The translations under genes and the position numbers were made by a program. A stretch of DNA of 64,000 nucleotides, from contig NC_090612.1 of the NCBI RefSeq assembly GCF_004359215.1, positions 6,574,121-6,638,120 on the forward strand, read 5' to 3'. Each line of letters opens with the position of its first letter. The first letter of the stretch is position 1. Positions 1-10,578 of the stretch are shown here, one piece after another. This stretch comes from Bremia lactucae. Taxonomy: Eukaryota; Oomycota; Peronosporomycetes; Peronosporales; Peronosporaceae. Below the pieces are notes generated by a model that saw nothing but the letters and a program-made list of their open reading frames with translations, was not told the origin of the DNA and made no database searches.

Positions 1-1251
1 CCGGCCTCTAAAAGGCGTATTGTCTTTTTTTCAAGACAGGGGAGGCGCGAAGCGTTCACGAGGCGCGAAGCGTTCAACCTTCACAAAGTGGTACGAGTGA
101 GTAATTAGACACGCTTGTAAATGGTGTAACAGGTGACATTGAGGGAGAAGGTTAGCCTTGCGGCAATCCCTTCGCTACATGCTCTTTTAGAGCTAGACGA
201 AATGTCTATCGATCAGTGCGGCCGAGCCTTGAAGGCTGGCGACTTATCTGAGATGGTGGTCATTCGACCTATGATTGAGTTAAACTCATCGTCACTTCTG
301 GACGAAGCTGTCCTGGATGACACAAAAGCTGCACTAACTGCGCGGAGTGGGTCATCGATCCTTAAAGATCCTACGGGCCCATTCTATTCCTTGATTAAAA
401 AATTTCAAGCTGTTTTATGTACCAATCCACCATCTGTTTTACCTCCGGATAGAGGTGTTCGTCGTGAAATTGACTTGATTCCGGGAACCAAATTTTGTGT
501 CACAAGACAATGGCCTTTACCAAAGGAGCAGTGTGACGTCATTGACGATTTCTTCCGTGCTAAGCACGAGGCGGGAATGGTACGAGAGAGCAAATCTCCC
601 CATTCGACACCGACATTTGTGTCAAAAAGCCAAATAGTAAATGGCGCATACTTATAATAAACTTAATGCTGCCACTATACCAGCACACACACACCATTCC
701 TAGAAATGGTGCTCTTCAGAACAACATGGTGGGATGTACAATGTACAGTGGCGTGAGCGTATTATTGCGTTCGAGTCTAGACAGCTTAAAGCTGTGAAAA
801 GATCTACCCAGTTCATGACAAAGAGTTACTGCTATGAAGTATGCTCTCGTCAAATTCAGATTTCATCTGCTCGGCTCTAAGCCGTTTTTGGTATATACAG
901 ATCACGCGTCATTATGCACGTCGAATAAGTCTCCCAGCGAATGGCGCGATGGCTATCCTTGTTCGTCGAGTACAACTTCGAGGTGAAGTATAAGCCTGGC
1001 AAGCAGAATGCTTTGGCCGATGCGTTATCACGCAGGCCGGATTATGAGCTCTCTCACTTAACGACTGTCGTGTCACCTATTCCTGAATTAATCCGTTCGG
1101 CTTTCGCCAAGGATGAACAGTGTGTAGCTTTGCTACGAGCTCCAAAGAACTCTGACTCGGGTTTGAAATTGTCGTCACGTTTGCGTGCAAGCATACATCG
1201 ATTTTCTTTCGATAACGACCTATTGCTTAATTGCACGGACGCTGCGAATCA
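1..1251 (+). pseudogene. Gy-A pol fragment (RT N-terminus joined to RNase H)
   Basis: Broken Ty3/Gypsy pol on the plus strand. Positions 133-657 carry the linker before reverse transcriptase and the RT N-terminus ([18 protein letters not shown], then a [20 protein letters not shown] block). The catalytic palm is missing: the sequence jumps at about 700-830 to RNase H and its C-terminal tether (YTDHASL near 898, YKPGKQNALADALSRRP near 990-1035). It then continues into the pre-integrase region up to about 1245. The first 60 bases match the pol linker upstream of RT in the composite element (near 13500). The 133 start codon is GTG, so no genuine start is claimed. The right edge breaks where homology to 38640 (opposite strand) ends. 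Inactive relic. Confidence 0.85.
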
Positions 1252-1725
1252 TCCCATTCCTTATCTACCCCTATTTTTAAAATTCTTTTCAGAAATTCAC
1301 GATATGCTTCTCTTCCGCATACATATTAATGACCAGCCATTACATCATATTTAAAACATCAGAACATTCACTGAACAGGCAAAACGAAAATAATGTTAAG
1401 ATATGTCCAGTTAACAGATACTGTATATTGTTTAATTAGATATATAAGCTCGCAGTCAGGGGGAATTAAGATCAAGCATGTGCTTCTCTGCATGTGCGTC
1501 GATTGAGGGTGTTTTGCCCATACGTTCTGCAGATTTTCCTTGGACCTTGCCCTTTCGGAGCCTAACGGCGAATGGTTCGGCGAACTCTTGGCTGTCACAG
1601 CACCGGTGGCTCAACATTGTGCTCTTCAAGTCCGGCCAGAGTGATAAGCACATCTGCCTTCCGTAAGCTTGCCTGTATGTTGATGTGAGGTATATCAGAT
1701 CAACCAGAGCTATAGGCGCAATGCT
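1252..1725. other. Unassigned sequence between two Gy-A relics
   Basis: No recognisable coding domain. An open frame at 1456-1731 (minus, 91 codons) holds a basic stretch and matches no family I know. It lies between two Gy-A fragments in opposite orientation and could be filler or an older element. Confidence 0.4.
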
Positions 1726-2031
1726 GCCCAAGAAGATATACCTTAGAACGACTTCTATCTCTTACAGATCAATGCGCAAGCCTAAGGAAGGCACTTAACG
1801 CTTTAAGATCAAATGGGGAATTGCATATCTATTTAAATCTAAAAAAGCTCACTTAAGTTAATTTAAAAACGATTTCGGCCTCCAGATTTATATCTGGCGG
1901 CGACCACATTTGTTACCCATAATAAATGGCATTTAAGTAATTAACTATTTTAGAATAGGATAAAAGGGTATTTTACCCATAAAGTAAATGTACCACAACA
2001 ACGGTTCTCCAACCGATATGTGCCCCATTAA
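1726..2031 (-). repeat. Gy-A LTR, truncated
   Basis: Matches the right two-thirds of the LTR at 8344-8816, from GCCCAAGAAGATATACC to the ...CCATTA end. The 5' third on this strand is missing. It is the 3' LTR of the minus-strand relic at 2966-4574, followed at 2032 by a C-tract that reads as a polypurine tract on the minus strand. Confidence 0.85.
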
Positions 2032-2142
2032 CCCCCCCCCATGAGACTGTTGACACCGAGTGACAACATTCGCTTCGTTTCCTCTTTGAGGTTGGAACGC
2101 AAACAGCTAACCGTTCGGTTGTGTTTTTCTTTCCTCTGTCTC

Positions 2143-3467
2143 ATGACAATCAAGCGTGAGTCACAGACTCTTAGCATCTTCCTCGACGATGAGGAAATGG
2201 TGGACTTTGAAAGTCACTCTCCATCAGAGGAGGAGGAGAAAGAGCGTCGTTCTCTCACGCCTTCTCTCCGGATGAACGTCGGCGGGCCCCGAATCCGTTC
2301 CCAGAACGTGGTGCCGCTGATGTCTTAACTGCATTGAGCAGGACACGAGACCCTGAGTCCAATATCATTACGAATCCGCTCGATGATAGCAAGAGCGGGT
2401 AATCCTCATAGAATAAAAAAGCTCGTCGTCGAGCTGCCGAGACAGCGAAGCTCATAGTGAATATAGATTCACCCCGCCTAGTGCGAACGAGCGTCCTAAA
2501 GAGATAGCGGGTCATAGCTTGGCCATCTGGATCGCCGGAGTCGTAGCGAAAAAGCCGGAGGAGACCGCTGCTCGCGACGCTCTTCGTGAGCGATACCTTA
2601 CGCAAAAGTAGTGACGCGAAGTCAGTATCTGACGCGTTTACGTGATCAAGACCGTGGGGCTTCGGTGACCTCCATGAGAGAAATTCCGTCGTTGTGTTAT
2701 TAAACGAAACAAGGAGTGAAAACGAAGTCTCATTTGAGAAATGGGTCCACCGGGCCAGCCGCCTTCGTAATATTTGGAATATCAGAGAGTCTGCAGATGC
2801 GGCTGATGTTCGTTTGGAACAAAAGCTTCGCTTCGATTTCGCCAAGCTTAAGTCCAAAGACCAATTACGTTCGGCATTTATGCCACAAAACGAAGAAAGG
2901 TCAAGCCGATATTTCAGTGCTTCGGTTGACCGTACAACCATGGATCGAAGGCGCACTGAAGTTTAGGTGCACCTAATCCCACATCTAGTGGTGGGAAGCG
3001 TCGTTTGACGCGAGTTGACCCTGAGCTTGGCGCTCAAAAATGTCAAGGCGTACGGGCAATCTTGCCGAAGAGGTACCTCAAATTCCCAAGAATTTTCGGA
3101 AGAGGGATACCCTAGTCACTTCACCAAATATTGGCATTAGCCCTTACGACGACATCACTTTAAAAGTTTCTCCACGTGAAAATGAAGGTTTCTCCGCGCA
3201 TTAAGCAGCGCGGGAGGGGGCCGAAATCTCGGCGGAGACATTTGATGCTCTACGGAAAGAGGTGCAACTTCTTCGTAAGGTCCTTGCTCGGGTTGAGAGC
3301 TCCTTTGAGGCGGTTTGGAACCGTCTTCGATGCGGGAACGTCAGCAACCCTCGCTTAGAGAGAGCCAGCTGGACATCCTGGTGAGGATGCAGCAATTCAC
3401 GGCACGACCGCCTGTCACGGCGCAAGCGCCTTCAAGTCCACGTGGGAAGGGTCCCGATATGGCTTAA
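2143..3467 (+). pseudogene. Antisense ORF of Gy-A (relic copy)
   Basis: Open-frame region on the strand opposite to pol, beginning just inside the 3' LTR. The ATG at 2143 starts MTIKRESQTLSIFLDDEEMV, followed by an acidic Glu-rich and then Arg-rich stretch. Frames shift near 2270, 2450 and 2690. Later blocks include ENEVSFEKWVHRASRLRNIW near 2720 and a heptad-like C-terminus (DALRKEVQLLRKVLARVESS near 3245). It ends at a TAA at 3465-3467 after GKGPDMA. The same layout recurs at 8928, 16178 and 36274. The C-terminal half overlaps integrase-chromodomain coding on the minus strand, so that half could be an antisense shadow. Function unknown. Confidence 0.55.
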
Positions 3468-4574
3468 GCAAGCCAACAAAGAACACTGGGTGTATACGCA
3501 GCTTGCTAGGAAGGTCTTGCGTGTAAGCTAGGCCCTTCTTGGCCACGACCGTAAATGGTCCAATAAAGCGCGGGCACAATTTGGTCTTCAAGACCGCGGA
3601 ATCCAAGTTAGTAGGTAGATTTTTGGCGTTTAATAAAACTCGGTCTCCGACCATATAAGAATTAATACAGCTTCTGCCTTTGGCATCTGCTTGTTCTTTT
3701 TGTTTGTCTTGGCTATCAGCCATCGTATCCCTTACGTGTCTTAAGACACTAAATCGCGTCGCGAGAAACTCGCTTACTTGTTTCCGCACGGTCACAGGGC
3801 TGATATTAGCAAGCCTATCGGCTAATTCTCCTCCACCAAGCCCTGAGCCACGCAGTGGTATCGTTAAAGGAACGCGTGGTGGGTGAGACCGTTGTCATTG
3901 AACGGAATGTAGCCTGTAGAGGCATGGACACCGAAATTTAATGCATATTTTACCACTGGGAGAGGTGATCTCCAGCGCTTTGATGTCTGAGCACACACAC
4001 TGCGTAAACGTCTTCAATGACGCGATTGACACGTACAGTTTGATCATCGGTCTGCGGATGGTCTGCGGTGTACAGTTTAATCTCGTGCCATGCACTCGGA
4101 AAAGTGTCTACAGAATTTACCCGTGAAAGGGGGTCTCGCTCAGAGACAATTGCCACTGGCAAACCGTGTTGTCGAAACACGCCATCGATGAACAGCCTTG
4201 TTATACCTTCACCATCAATGGTTTCCGGCACAGCCGCTAAGTGGCCATTTTGCTCAATCGGTCAACAAAGACCACTATACCAGAGTTAGTGGCCGAATCT
4301 TTCGGTAGACCGAAAACAAAGTCCATACTAATGGACTCCCAACACCCTATTGGTACGGGAAGACTTGCCAGTGGCGCAGCAGCCTGCACCGGGTTTAACC
4401 CGTTGGCAAGTTTCGCATGTGCGAACGTATATGCTGACCCATCTATAAAGTTGGGCCACCACTTACAGAGCCGTGATTTTTTTCTCTACCGAGATGACCA
4501 CCAAGGACAGTACCACGTTCCTCATAGAGGATTCGGTACTTCAAATCCTCATCATGAGGAACAACGACGACGCG
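2966..4574 (-). pseudogene. Gy-A integrase with chromodomain, truncated
   Basis: C-terminal pol on the minus strand. From 4574 downward it shows the zinc-binding end, the core (TADHPQTDDQTVRVNRVIED near 4050), the RVLLNAKNLPTNL / GPFTVVAKKGLAYTQDL beta domain (3520-3660) and PVFFVGLLKPYRDPS (about 3440-3490). A proline/alanine linker follows, then a chromodomain near 3090-3190 (FHVEKLLK, GYPSSENSWEFEVPLRQDCP), stopping near 2966. The catalytic glutamate of the DDE triad, expected in the TERVNR context, is valine (GTA codon), and the second Asp position reads SER. Several stops and frameshifts are present. RT and gag are absent beyond about 4574. It helps define where sense pol ends relative to the antisense frame. 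Confidence 0.85.
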
Positions 4575-5011
4575 ATTTCAAGTAAAGAAGGCATATAAAG
4601 TTTCTTAATTTTTTTACTTTTTTATGTAACGGGACACCCCGTTACATACTGGGCTAAAGCTTCCCCCGGCGGTTAAACGTGAAGCATAGGGTGCGACGTC
4701 CGTTTCTATATTTAACAAGTGGACAATGTCCGCGTTGCTCAGAGCCATCACGTTGTGGCTTTCATTAGTTGAATTCCAATAAACTTGATTGTATTTTATT
4801 ACAAAAAGTAGTTGCTATTTTGTATCGAATAAATAATACAATAGTTAGTGCTGTGTGGTTTCATGACAATAATACTGTTTGACCAGCTTTATTTAAAGCA
4901 AATGGAAGAAAAGATTTTTTTTCCTTTTCACGCATTTTATTTTAAACTGCTTAAAATTACCCAATTAGGTATTTTTTTCTAACGAATTCCTTGATATTTC
5001 ACAAGTTTCGA
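4575..5011. other. AT-rich intergenic sequence with a short LTR scrap
   Basis: TGTAACGGGACACCCCGTTACA at 4624-4645 resembles the end of a Gy-E type LTR. The rest is AT-rich and must contain the promoter and 5' UTR of the COA4-like gene, but no core promoter motif is recognisable with confidence. Confidence 0.45.
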
Positions 5012-5245
5012 ATGCCCAAGGAAATCCACGCCGGTAGTAAAAGCGACTTTGGCGAGGAACTTGACGTGGAAAAAATCATCAAGAGAAACCGCTGTCATAG
5101 GGAGTATTACAATCTGGAAGACTGCCTCGCAGACTTCAATCGCGACTGGAGAAAATGCCAGGATGAAGTCAAGAAGCTTAAGCAATGCAATAATTTCGTA
5201 AACCGGCTGCGCAAGGCGCAGGAGGCTTCCAAATCTAAAACATAA
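5012..5245 (+). CDS. Twin CX9C mitochondrial assembly protein, COA4-like
   Basis: A 77-residue protein. The ATG at 5012 is preferred: the frame is open upstream to 4991, but the only earlier start there is TTG. Cysteines 28/38 and 49/59 form two CX9C pairs (CHREYYNLEDC and CQDEVKKLKQC), the coiled-coil-helix-coiled-coil-helix fold oxidised by the Mia40/Erv1 relay in the mitochondrial intermembrane space. The DWRKCQ context resembles COA4 (CHCHD8), a cytochrome c oxidase assembly factor. CMC-type relatives are the alternative. Lys-rich C-terminus, no signal peptide, no intron seen. It converges with the PP2A subunit gene, with 123 bp between the stop codons. It is a host gene, unlike its TE surroundings. 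Confidence 0.85.
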   Translation: MPKEIHAGSKSDFGEELDVEKIIKRNRCHREYYNLEDCLADFNRDWRKCQDEVKKLKQCNNFVNRLRKAQEASKSKT

Positions 5246-5368
5246 TTTACTGCCACAAATGAGCGACTGTAATCGCTAACTTTGATTTCATGATCGACTT
5301 GCCTAGTATAAAATATCACCCGCAGTCTTCTAAGGGTAATTGAAATAAGTGTGATGGGCACAATATTA

Positions 5369-7907
5369 TTAAAATGGAGCTTCGACCGTTCGGCCTTCAG
5401 TGCCCGCTGCATTCGCGGTGCCTTCGGAGGCTTCTTCTTCTTGCTCGTCTGACACGTACCATCCATCCATAGTGTCAATGTCCATTGCTGTGTCCTCGTC
5501 GCGGCTTTCTTCCTCCATTGCCAGCCGAGCATACTCAGCGCGGGCGTAGCGGTCCCAATCACTACCAAAAACGACAGCATTTAGTGATAGATTAGTGAAA
5601 GCTTTGGGTACGATTGGCATTATAGAACACGCACGTAAGCTCGGGCTCAGCGAGTTGTTGGCGCAGAAGAAACGGGTCACGCTGCTCAAATTCAATAAAT
5701 TTGCTGAGATTAAACAGCACGTTGAAAAATACTCCTGATACACGGATTTTGTCTGGGCGTATAAAGTCTTTGTGGTAGAACTCGCCTTCCTTTTCGGGAT
5801 GCAAAAGGTCCGACAACTGACACAGAATATCTTCGAACGGCACCACCTCGTGACCAAGGCACTCCATGCGGTGTATCTGATCACGATAAAATACGCGCAT
5901 TTCGTCGGCGCGCAAGACGCCATCATCGTTTGTGTCAATAAGTTCGAACCAATACCGTATACTGACGGCATTTGCTTTATCTTCTTCAGAGAGCATAAAA
6001 TCTGAAGCCATCAATATCATCATGTCAGCGATAATTAAAGGCCCGATCGCAATTAAAGGAAGGGCACTGACAGATGAAATCTTCGTAACTCATTTTCTTC
6101 TTTTCTTCAGCAGTCAGCGTCTGGAAACGAGCAAATGGACGCCGTCCGCGTTCAAAAATGCGGTCCACAATTATACGTGTGAGGGCGTGGCCGCCATAGC
6201 GTACGAGGTCGTCAGGGCTAAGTAAGAAGTCGTGATCCGTGTCGAGCTCCCAAAATTTACAGTACAGCACGTAAAAATGTTCGTAGGAGAAATATGAGTT
6301 CACCTGTGCCAGCATAGTTAGTATTTATAAGCAATTTTGATCGAAGATTGCACACTCAAGCACCTTGTTGATATCTTCTTCTTCGTCCACAGTATTAAAT
6401 GCGCTAATAAGATTGCTCCGTCTCAGCTTGCGCAGAGTAATTCGACCGCTACTGTCTCTATCGACGGAATAAAATATCCGTACAACCACTGTTAAGGCTG
6501 AAGAAGAGCAGTTATATGACATCAAGTCTGTAAGCTTAGCAGGCACTGAATACGAACAGTTTCTAACCATATTTCTCCTGGAACTCCGGAGTACCCCCAA
6601 GAAACTCTAGGCCAGGGTGATACTTTAAGAGCTCTGTAGATAAGCACGAATTGAAAGAATCAGAACTTGCGTACAGCTTCGGCAGCAGAACGCACCATGC
6701 AAAAATGGCGCGAAGTCGTCTCGCTCTATAAAGTCGCTTTTTGGTTGCTTCACCTGGTAACAAAGAAGTATCACAAATAAAATCTAAAAAGATTTCAACG
6801 CAAAAGCGCACGTACTACTCTAAAAAATCGCTCCACGCTGTCACATGGAGCCATTTCACGCATCCAGTAATTTTTAAAAACATCCTTCAAGATACGTTGC
6901 GGCGCTACACCACCATCAGCACTCGTGGGGCTACCACTACTACAAGCGTCCTCACACTTTCGTGTTGTCTCATCTACCACTCTACAAGTTGCGAGAATGC
7001 GTCGGAAGAAGGGTGCATTGAAAAACGATGGAAATCCGCACAAATCCTTCGTAATGGCTACAAAATCCTCAACCTTCATTCCTTCAGGAAATTCGCGAAA
7101 GCGCGCCTCAATGTCCACTGCCTTGCGCATCATAGCATCTGTGGAGAGACCACGCAATCGGCCGCGACGGTTTTCGCCAGGTGAATAGAATTGAGGAATT
7201 TGAGCGTGCTTTAACGTCTCTCTAGCTAGATTATCCGTCGTCTCCTCAGCCTTTTGACTCTTTAAAGGTGGCTGCTTTTCCTGTTCGTGTTCCTCTTCCT
7301 CTTCCATAATTTCATCCGCGTCAGCGTGCACCAATTGATCTGCAGCTATTGTTTCTTCCTGATTCTTGACTTGAAAGGCCTTCTGAGCATTTTCGGTAGC
7401 CTCGGTTTCTCCAGTAGACATGTCCACGTCGTCATAAGGCGATACTAGAGCGACAGCTTCATCTGTTTGGGCAGACTCAGCTGCAGCTCCGGACACTAGA
7501 GCGCTGTGAAGCTCATCGCCAAATAGACTTACTAAATGCTGATGGCGTTTGCGTGAGCTGGGACTGCCAGCTGATCCGGGACTGAGCAGCCCCAGCTGAT
7601 AATTAGGCGGGCGTTTGGGACTACGTGAGGGCGAGTCAGCGCCGCTGCTCACCACGTTGACCGTAGCCAACAGCGTGTCCAGATTGAGTTCTTTTCCCTG
7701 GCGAAGGTCAACCACCATGTTCTGAATCATCTCCTTCGTGCCATCCAAATTTAGCCACTGTCGAAACAGTTCCTCCATTTTCATTCGACCCGCCGGGCAC
7801 AGATGCGCACTTTCGATTTCCGACAACCGTAGGGGCTCAGGAGCCGTGGATTTAGAGCTTATGGGTGACATCATGGTGGCTTCCGAAGCCTCCATTTCTA
7901 CAGTCAT
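5369..7907 (-). CDS. PP2A regulatory subunit B'' (PR72/PR130 type), seven exons
   Basis: Exons on the minus strand, read from splice sites: 6816-7907, 6696-6753, 6568-6633, 6364-6488, 6072-6303, 5635-6001, 5369-5561. The six introns are 60-79 bp with GT...AG ends, and all phases join without a stop to give 2133 nt and 710 aa. Residues 1-230 are Ser/Pro-rich then acidic and poorly conserved. The B'' core starts near [14 protein letters not shown] (237-250), with [13 protein letters not shown] and [11 protein letters not shown] following. EF-hand-like loops lie at 415-427 ([13 protein letters not shown]), 468-479 ([12 protein letters not shown]) and 547-558 ([12 protein letters not shown]). An acidic tail ends the protein. 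B'' subunits bind the PP2A scaffold and target the catalytic subunit in a calcium-dependent way. It appears intact and is the best-supported gene here. Confidence 0.93.
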
Positions 7908-8224
7908 GCGTGCTTCACACGGACAAAAAACTTCAGCACACAGCGGATGTGCGAGGAGTCAATATGCCGGTAGGTTTTTCTTCGTGACAAATGGTCCGCC
8001 AAGCTAGCTACCTCATGATTGGTAAAAAACCAAGAGATTATTTCCTATTCAGAAAAGGCTACGCGAAAGTCGAGTTGTGTTCGGATTTCGAATAAACTGA
8101 ATGAAGATTTTTATAATATGTGGTTACATAGTTGACACGTAACATTACTCGGCTGTTTTGCCATACATTTATCAGTTATTAGCGTCTTCCATGAGAAAGT
8201 GCATAGTTATCACGTTAGACAAAG
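7908..8224. other. Upstream region of the PP2A B'' gene
   Basis: No ORF or RNA gene recognised. It must hold the promoter of the minus-strand gene at 7907. No core promoter element is identified with confidence. The TE border begins at about 8225. Confidence 0.4.
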
Positions 8225-8343
8225 TGTAACGTGGCACCTTTTGCTAGAACTGACAACATTACTATTCAACATACATTGACTACTTACTTGCAGAGGAAGG
8301 TTCTAAGTAGATAAGAACTTAGCTACCAAGGGTAAATTCTAAG
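8225..8343 (+). repeat. Gy-E LTR, left part (interrupted)
   Basis: Begins TGTAACGTGGCACC and ends GGTAAATTCTAAG. The order of blocks matches the reverse complement of the LTR at 53451-53952 (GAGGAAG, TTCTAA, AGCTA, GGTAAA, TCTAAG). The LTR resumes at 23439, so the whole 15.1 kb Gy-A composite lies inside it. Confidence 0.75.
8339..8343. other. Target site duplication CTAAG, left
   Basis: Five bases directly before the LTR start TGTAGCGG. The same five bases follow the last LTR at 23439-23443. Five base pairs is the usual duplication length for Ty3/Gypsy integrase. Confidence 0.85.
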
Positions 8344-8816
8344 TGTAGCGGAGCTACCTCGCTCCTAAAGTCGGAGGAAGACTTTCAGTCTCAGAGAGTC
8401 ACTTAGTTCTATTAAACTAATCAGGGAGTCGTACAAGCTATTAAATCTTAAGGAATCCTAGTTCAAGTGATTCAGGGGTTCGTAGAACCAAGTGAAAACT
8501 AGTGCCCAAGAAGATATACCTTAGAACGACTTCTATCTCTTACAGATCAATGCGCAAGCCTAAGGAAGGCACTTAACGCTTTAAGATCAAATGGGGAATT
8601 GCACTTTATTTATCTATTTAAATCTAAAAAAACTCACCCTAGTTAATTTAAAACGATTTCGGCCTCCAAATTTATATCTGGCGGCGACCACATTTGTTAC
8701 CCATAATAAATGGGATTTTAGTTAATAACGATTTAGAAATTCGATAAAAAGGTATTTTACCCATAAAGTCGATGTACCACAACAACGGTTCTTCAACCGA
8801 TGTGTACCCTATCACA
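8344..8816 (-). repeat. Gy-A 3' LTR of copy 1 (left LTR)
   Basis: 473 bp, TGTAGCGG...CTATCACA. It is the outer left LTR of the array and appears base-for-base identical to 15594-16066. Confidence 0.9.
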
Positions 8817-8828
8817 CCCTCCCCCATC
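8817..8828 (-). promoter_or_regulatory. Polypurine tract of Gy-A copy 1
   Basis: The minus strand reads GATGGGGGAGGG immediately before the LTR, the expected plus-strand primer position. It is repeated at 16067-16078. Confidence 0.75.
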
Positions 8829-8927
8829 AGACTGTTGACACCGAGTGACAACATTCGCTTCATTTCCTCTTTGAGGTTGGAACCTAAACAGCTAACCGTT
8901 CGGTTGTGTTTCTCATTCCTTTGTCTT

Positions 8928-10578
8928 ATGACAATCAAGCGTGAGTCACAGACTCTTAGTATTTTCCTCGACGATGAGGAAATGGTGGACTTTGAAAGTC
9001 ACTCTCCATCAGAGGAGGAGGAGAAAGAGCGTCGTTCTCTCACGCCTTCTCCTCCGGATGAACGTCGGCGGGCCCCGAATCCGTTCCCAGAACGTGGTGC
9101 CGCTGATGTCTTAACTGCATTGAGCAGGACACGGGATCCTGAGTCCAACATCATTACGAATCCGCTCGGCGAAGAGCAAGAGCGGAAAATTCTCATAGAG
9201 GAAAGAGCTCGTCGTCGGGCTGCCGAGATAGCGAAAGGTAAAACTCATAGTGAATAAAGATTCACTCCGCTTAGTGCGAACGAGCGTCTCAAAGAGATAG
9301 CGGGTCATAGCTTGGCCATCTGGATCGCCGGAGTCGTAGCGAAGAAGCCGGAGGAGACTGCTGCTTGCGACGCTTTGGCTAATACGGCCGGGCGAAAATC
9401 GTCTCAAGAGCTGTTTAACAGTCTGTTGAGAGCCTCGTTCCGAGCCTGCTCAGGCCTGAGCTCATGCTTGATGCGCCAAAATTCAAATCCGTCCTCGGAA
9501 GAAGCCGCCGACCTCACCCAACGCACTAAGTACACTAGTACTTAGTGCGTTGGGTGAGGTCGGCGGCTTCTTCCGAGGACGGATTTGACCACCCTTTTCA
9601 AGAATCCCCAAAAAATTCTTGGCGTAAGGTATCGTGAGCGATACCTTACGCCAAAGGTAATGACGCGAAGCCAGTATCTGACGCGTTTACGTGATCAAGT
9701 CGGTGGGGCTTCGGTGACCTCCATGAGAGAAATTCCGTCGTTGTGTTATCAAACGAATCAAGGACTGAAAACGAAGTCTCATTTGAGAAATGGGTTCACC
9801 GTGCCCGCCGACTTCGTAACATTTGGAATATCAGCGAGTCTGCGGATAGAGGTGATGTTCGTTTGGAACGGAAGCTTCGCTTCGATTTCGCTAAGCTTAA
9901 GCTTAAGTCCAAAGGCCACTTATGTTCGGCATTTATGCCACAAAACGAAGAAAGGCCTAGCCGATATTTCAGTGCTTCGGTTGACTGTACAACCATGGAT
10001 CGAAGCCGCACCGAGGCTATAGATCCACCTAATCCCACGTTTAGTACGCGAGTTGACCCTGAGCTTGGCGCTCAAAAACGTCAACGGCTAACGGGCAATC
10101 TTGCCACAGAGGTACCTCGAACTCCAATAGTTTCAGAAGAGGGGTACCTTATGAAGAACGGGTTCAGCCTTGGGGAAATTGTTAGAGAAAAGCTGCCAGT
10201 ATTCAAATTTGAGCTGTTGATTTCCTAGCCACTTCACCAAATACTGGTATTGACCCTTACGACGACGTCGCTTTAAAAAGTTTCTCCACATGAAACTGAA
10301 GGTTCCCCCGCGCATCAAGCAGCGCGAGAGGGAGCCGAGATTTCGGCGGAACCATTTGATGCTCTACGGAACGAGGTGCAACTTCTTCGTGAGGTCCTTG
10401 CTCGGGTTGAGAGCTCTTTTGAGGCGGTTCAGAACCGTCTTCGGCGCTGGACCGTCAGCAGCCTCGTTTAGAGGGCCAGCTAGACATCCTGGTGAGGATG
10501 CAGCAATCTGCGACACGACCGCCTGTCTCGGCGCAAGCGCCTTCAAGTCCACGTGGGAAGGGTCCCGATATGGCTTAA
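8928..10578 (+). pseudogene. Antisense ORF of Gy-A copy 1
   Basis: The ATG at 8928 opens MTIKRESQTLSIFLDDEEMV, then an acidic Ser/Glu stretch and an Arg/Glu-rich segment (RARRRAAEIAKG), with a stop at 9255. A 257 bp chimeric insertion at 9376-9632 disrupts it. Beyond that come ERYLTPKVMTRSQYLTRLRD, a WVHRARRLRNIWNI block near 9790, a basic region near 10000-10100, and an EVQLLREVLARVESSFEAVQ heptad stretch near 10370-10440. It ends at a TAA at 10576. Between 8830 and about 10100 the sense strand has no recognised domain, so this is the best candidate coding content there. The right part overlaps the chromodomain and integrase linker. Product unknown, with coiled-coil potential at the C-terminus. 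Confidence 0.55.
9376..9632. repeat. Chimeric insertion with a 49 bp-arm hairpin
   Basis: Absent from the copies at 2143 and 36274. Its first part (about 9390-9475) resembles the reverse complement of Gy-C gag (63330-63400). Its second part is a perfect inverted repeat with 49 bp arms (9483-9531 and 9540-9588) and an 8-nt spacer. The inner arm carries the Gy-C LTR motif GACCTCACCCAACGCACTAAG. At the right border, host bases are inverted to make another 16 bp-arm hairpin at about 9619-9654. Confidence 0.8.

Noticed and set aside
2255..2956. Minus-strand frame of 233 codons in the Gy-A 3' region
   Set aside because: Low-complexity Arg/Ser sequence complementary to the antisense ORF. No Gypsy domain, and it is not conserved in frame at 36274-36800.
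4991..5011. Extended N-terminus of the COA4-like protein
   Set aside because: The upstream start is TTG. The ATG at 5012 is the credible start for a nuclear eukaryotic gene.
5107..5971. Long minus-strand frames over the COA4-like gene and PP2A exons (157 and 200 codons)
   Set aside because: They ignore the GT-AG introns of the PP2A gene, or lie antisense to the CX9C gene. The spliced model gives family-consistent protein throughout.
9483..9588. Rho-independent-type terminator or CRISPR-like repeat
   Set aside because: Eukaryotic context. The hairpin is an inverted duplication of Gy-C LTR sequence within an insertion, and no spaced repeat array exists.
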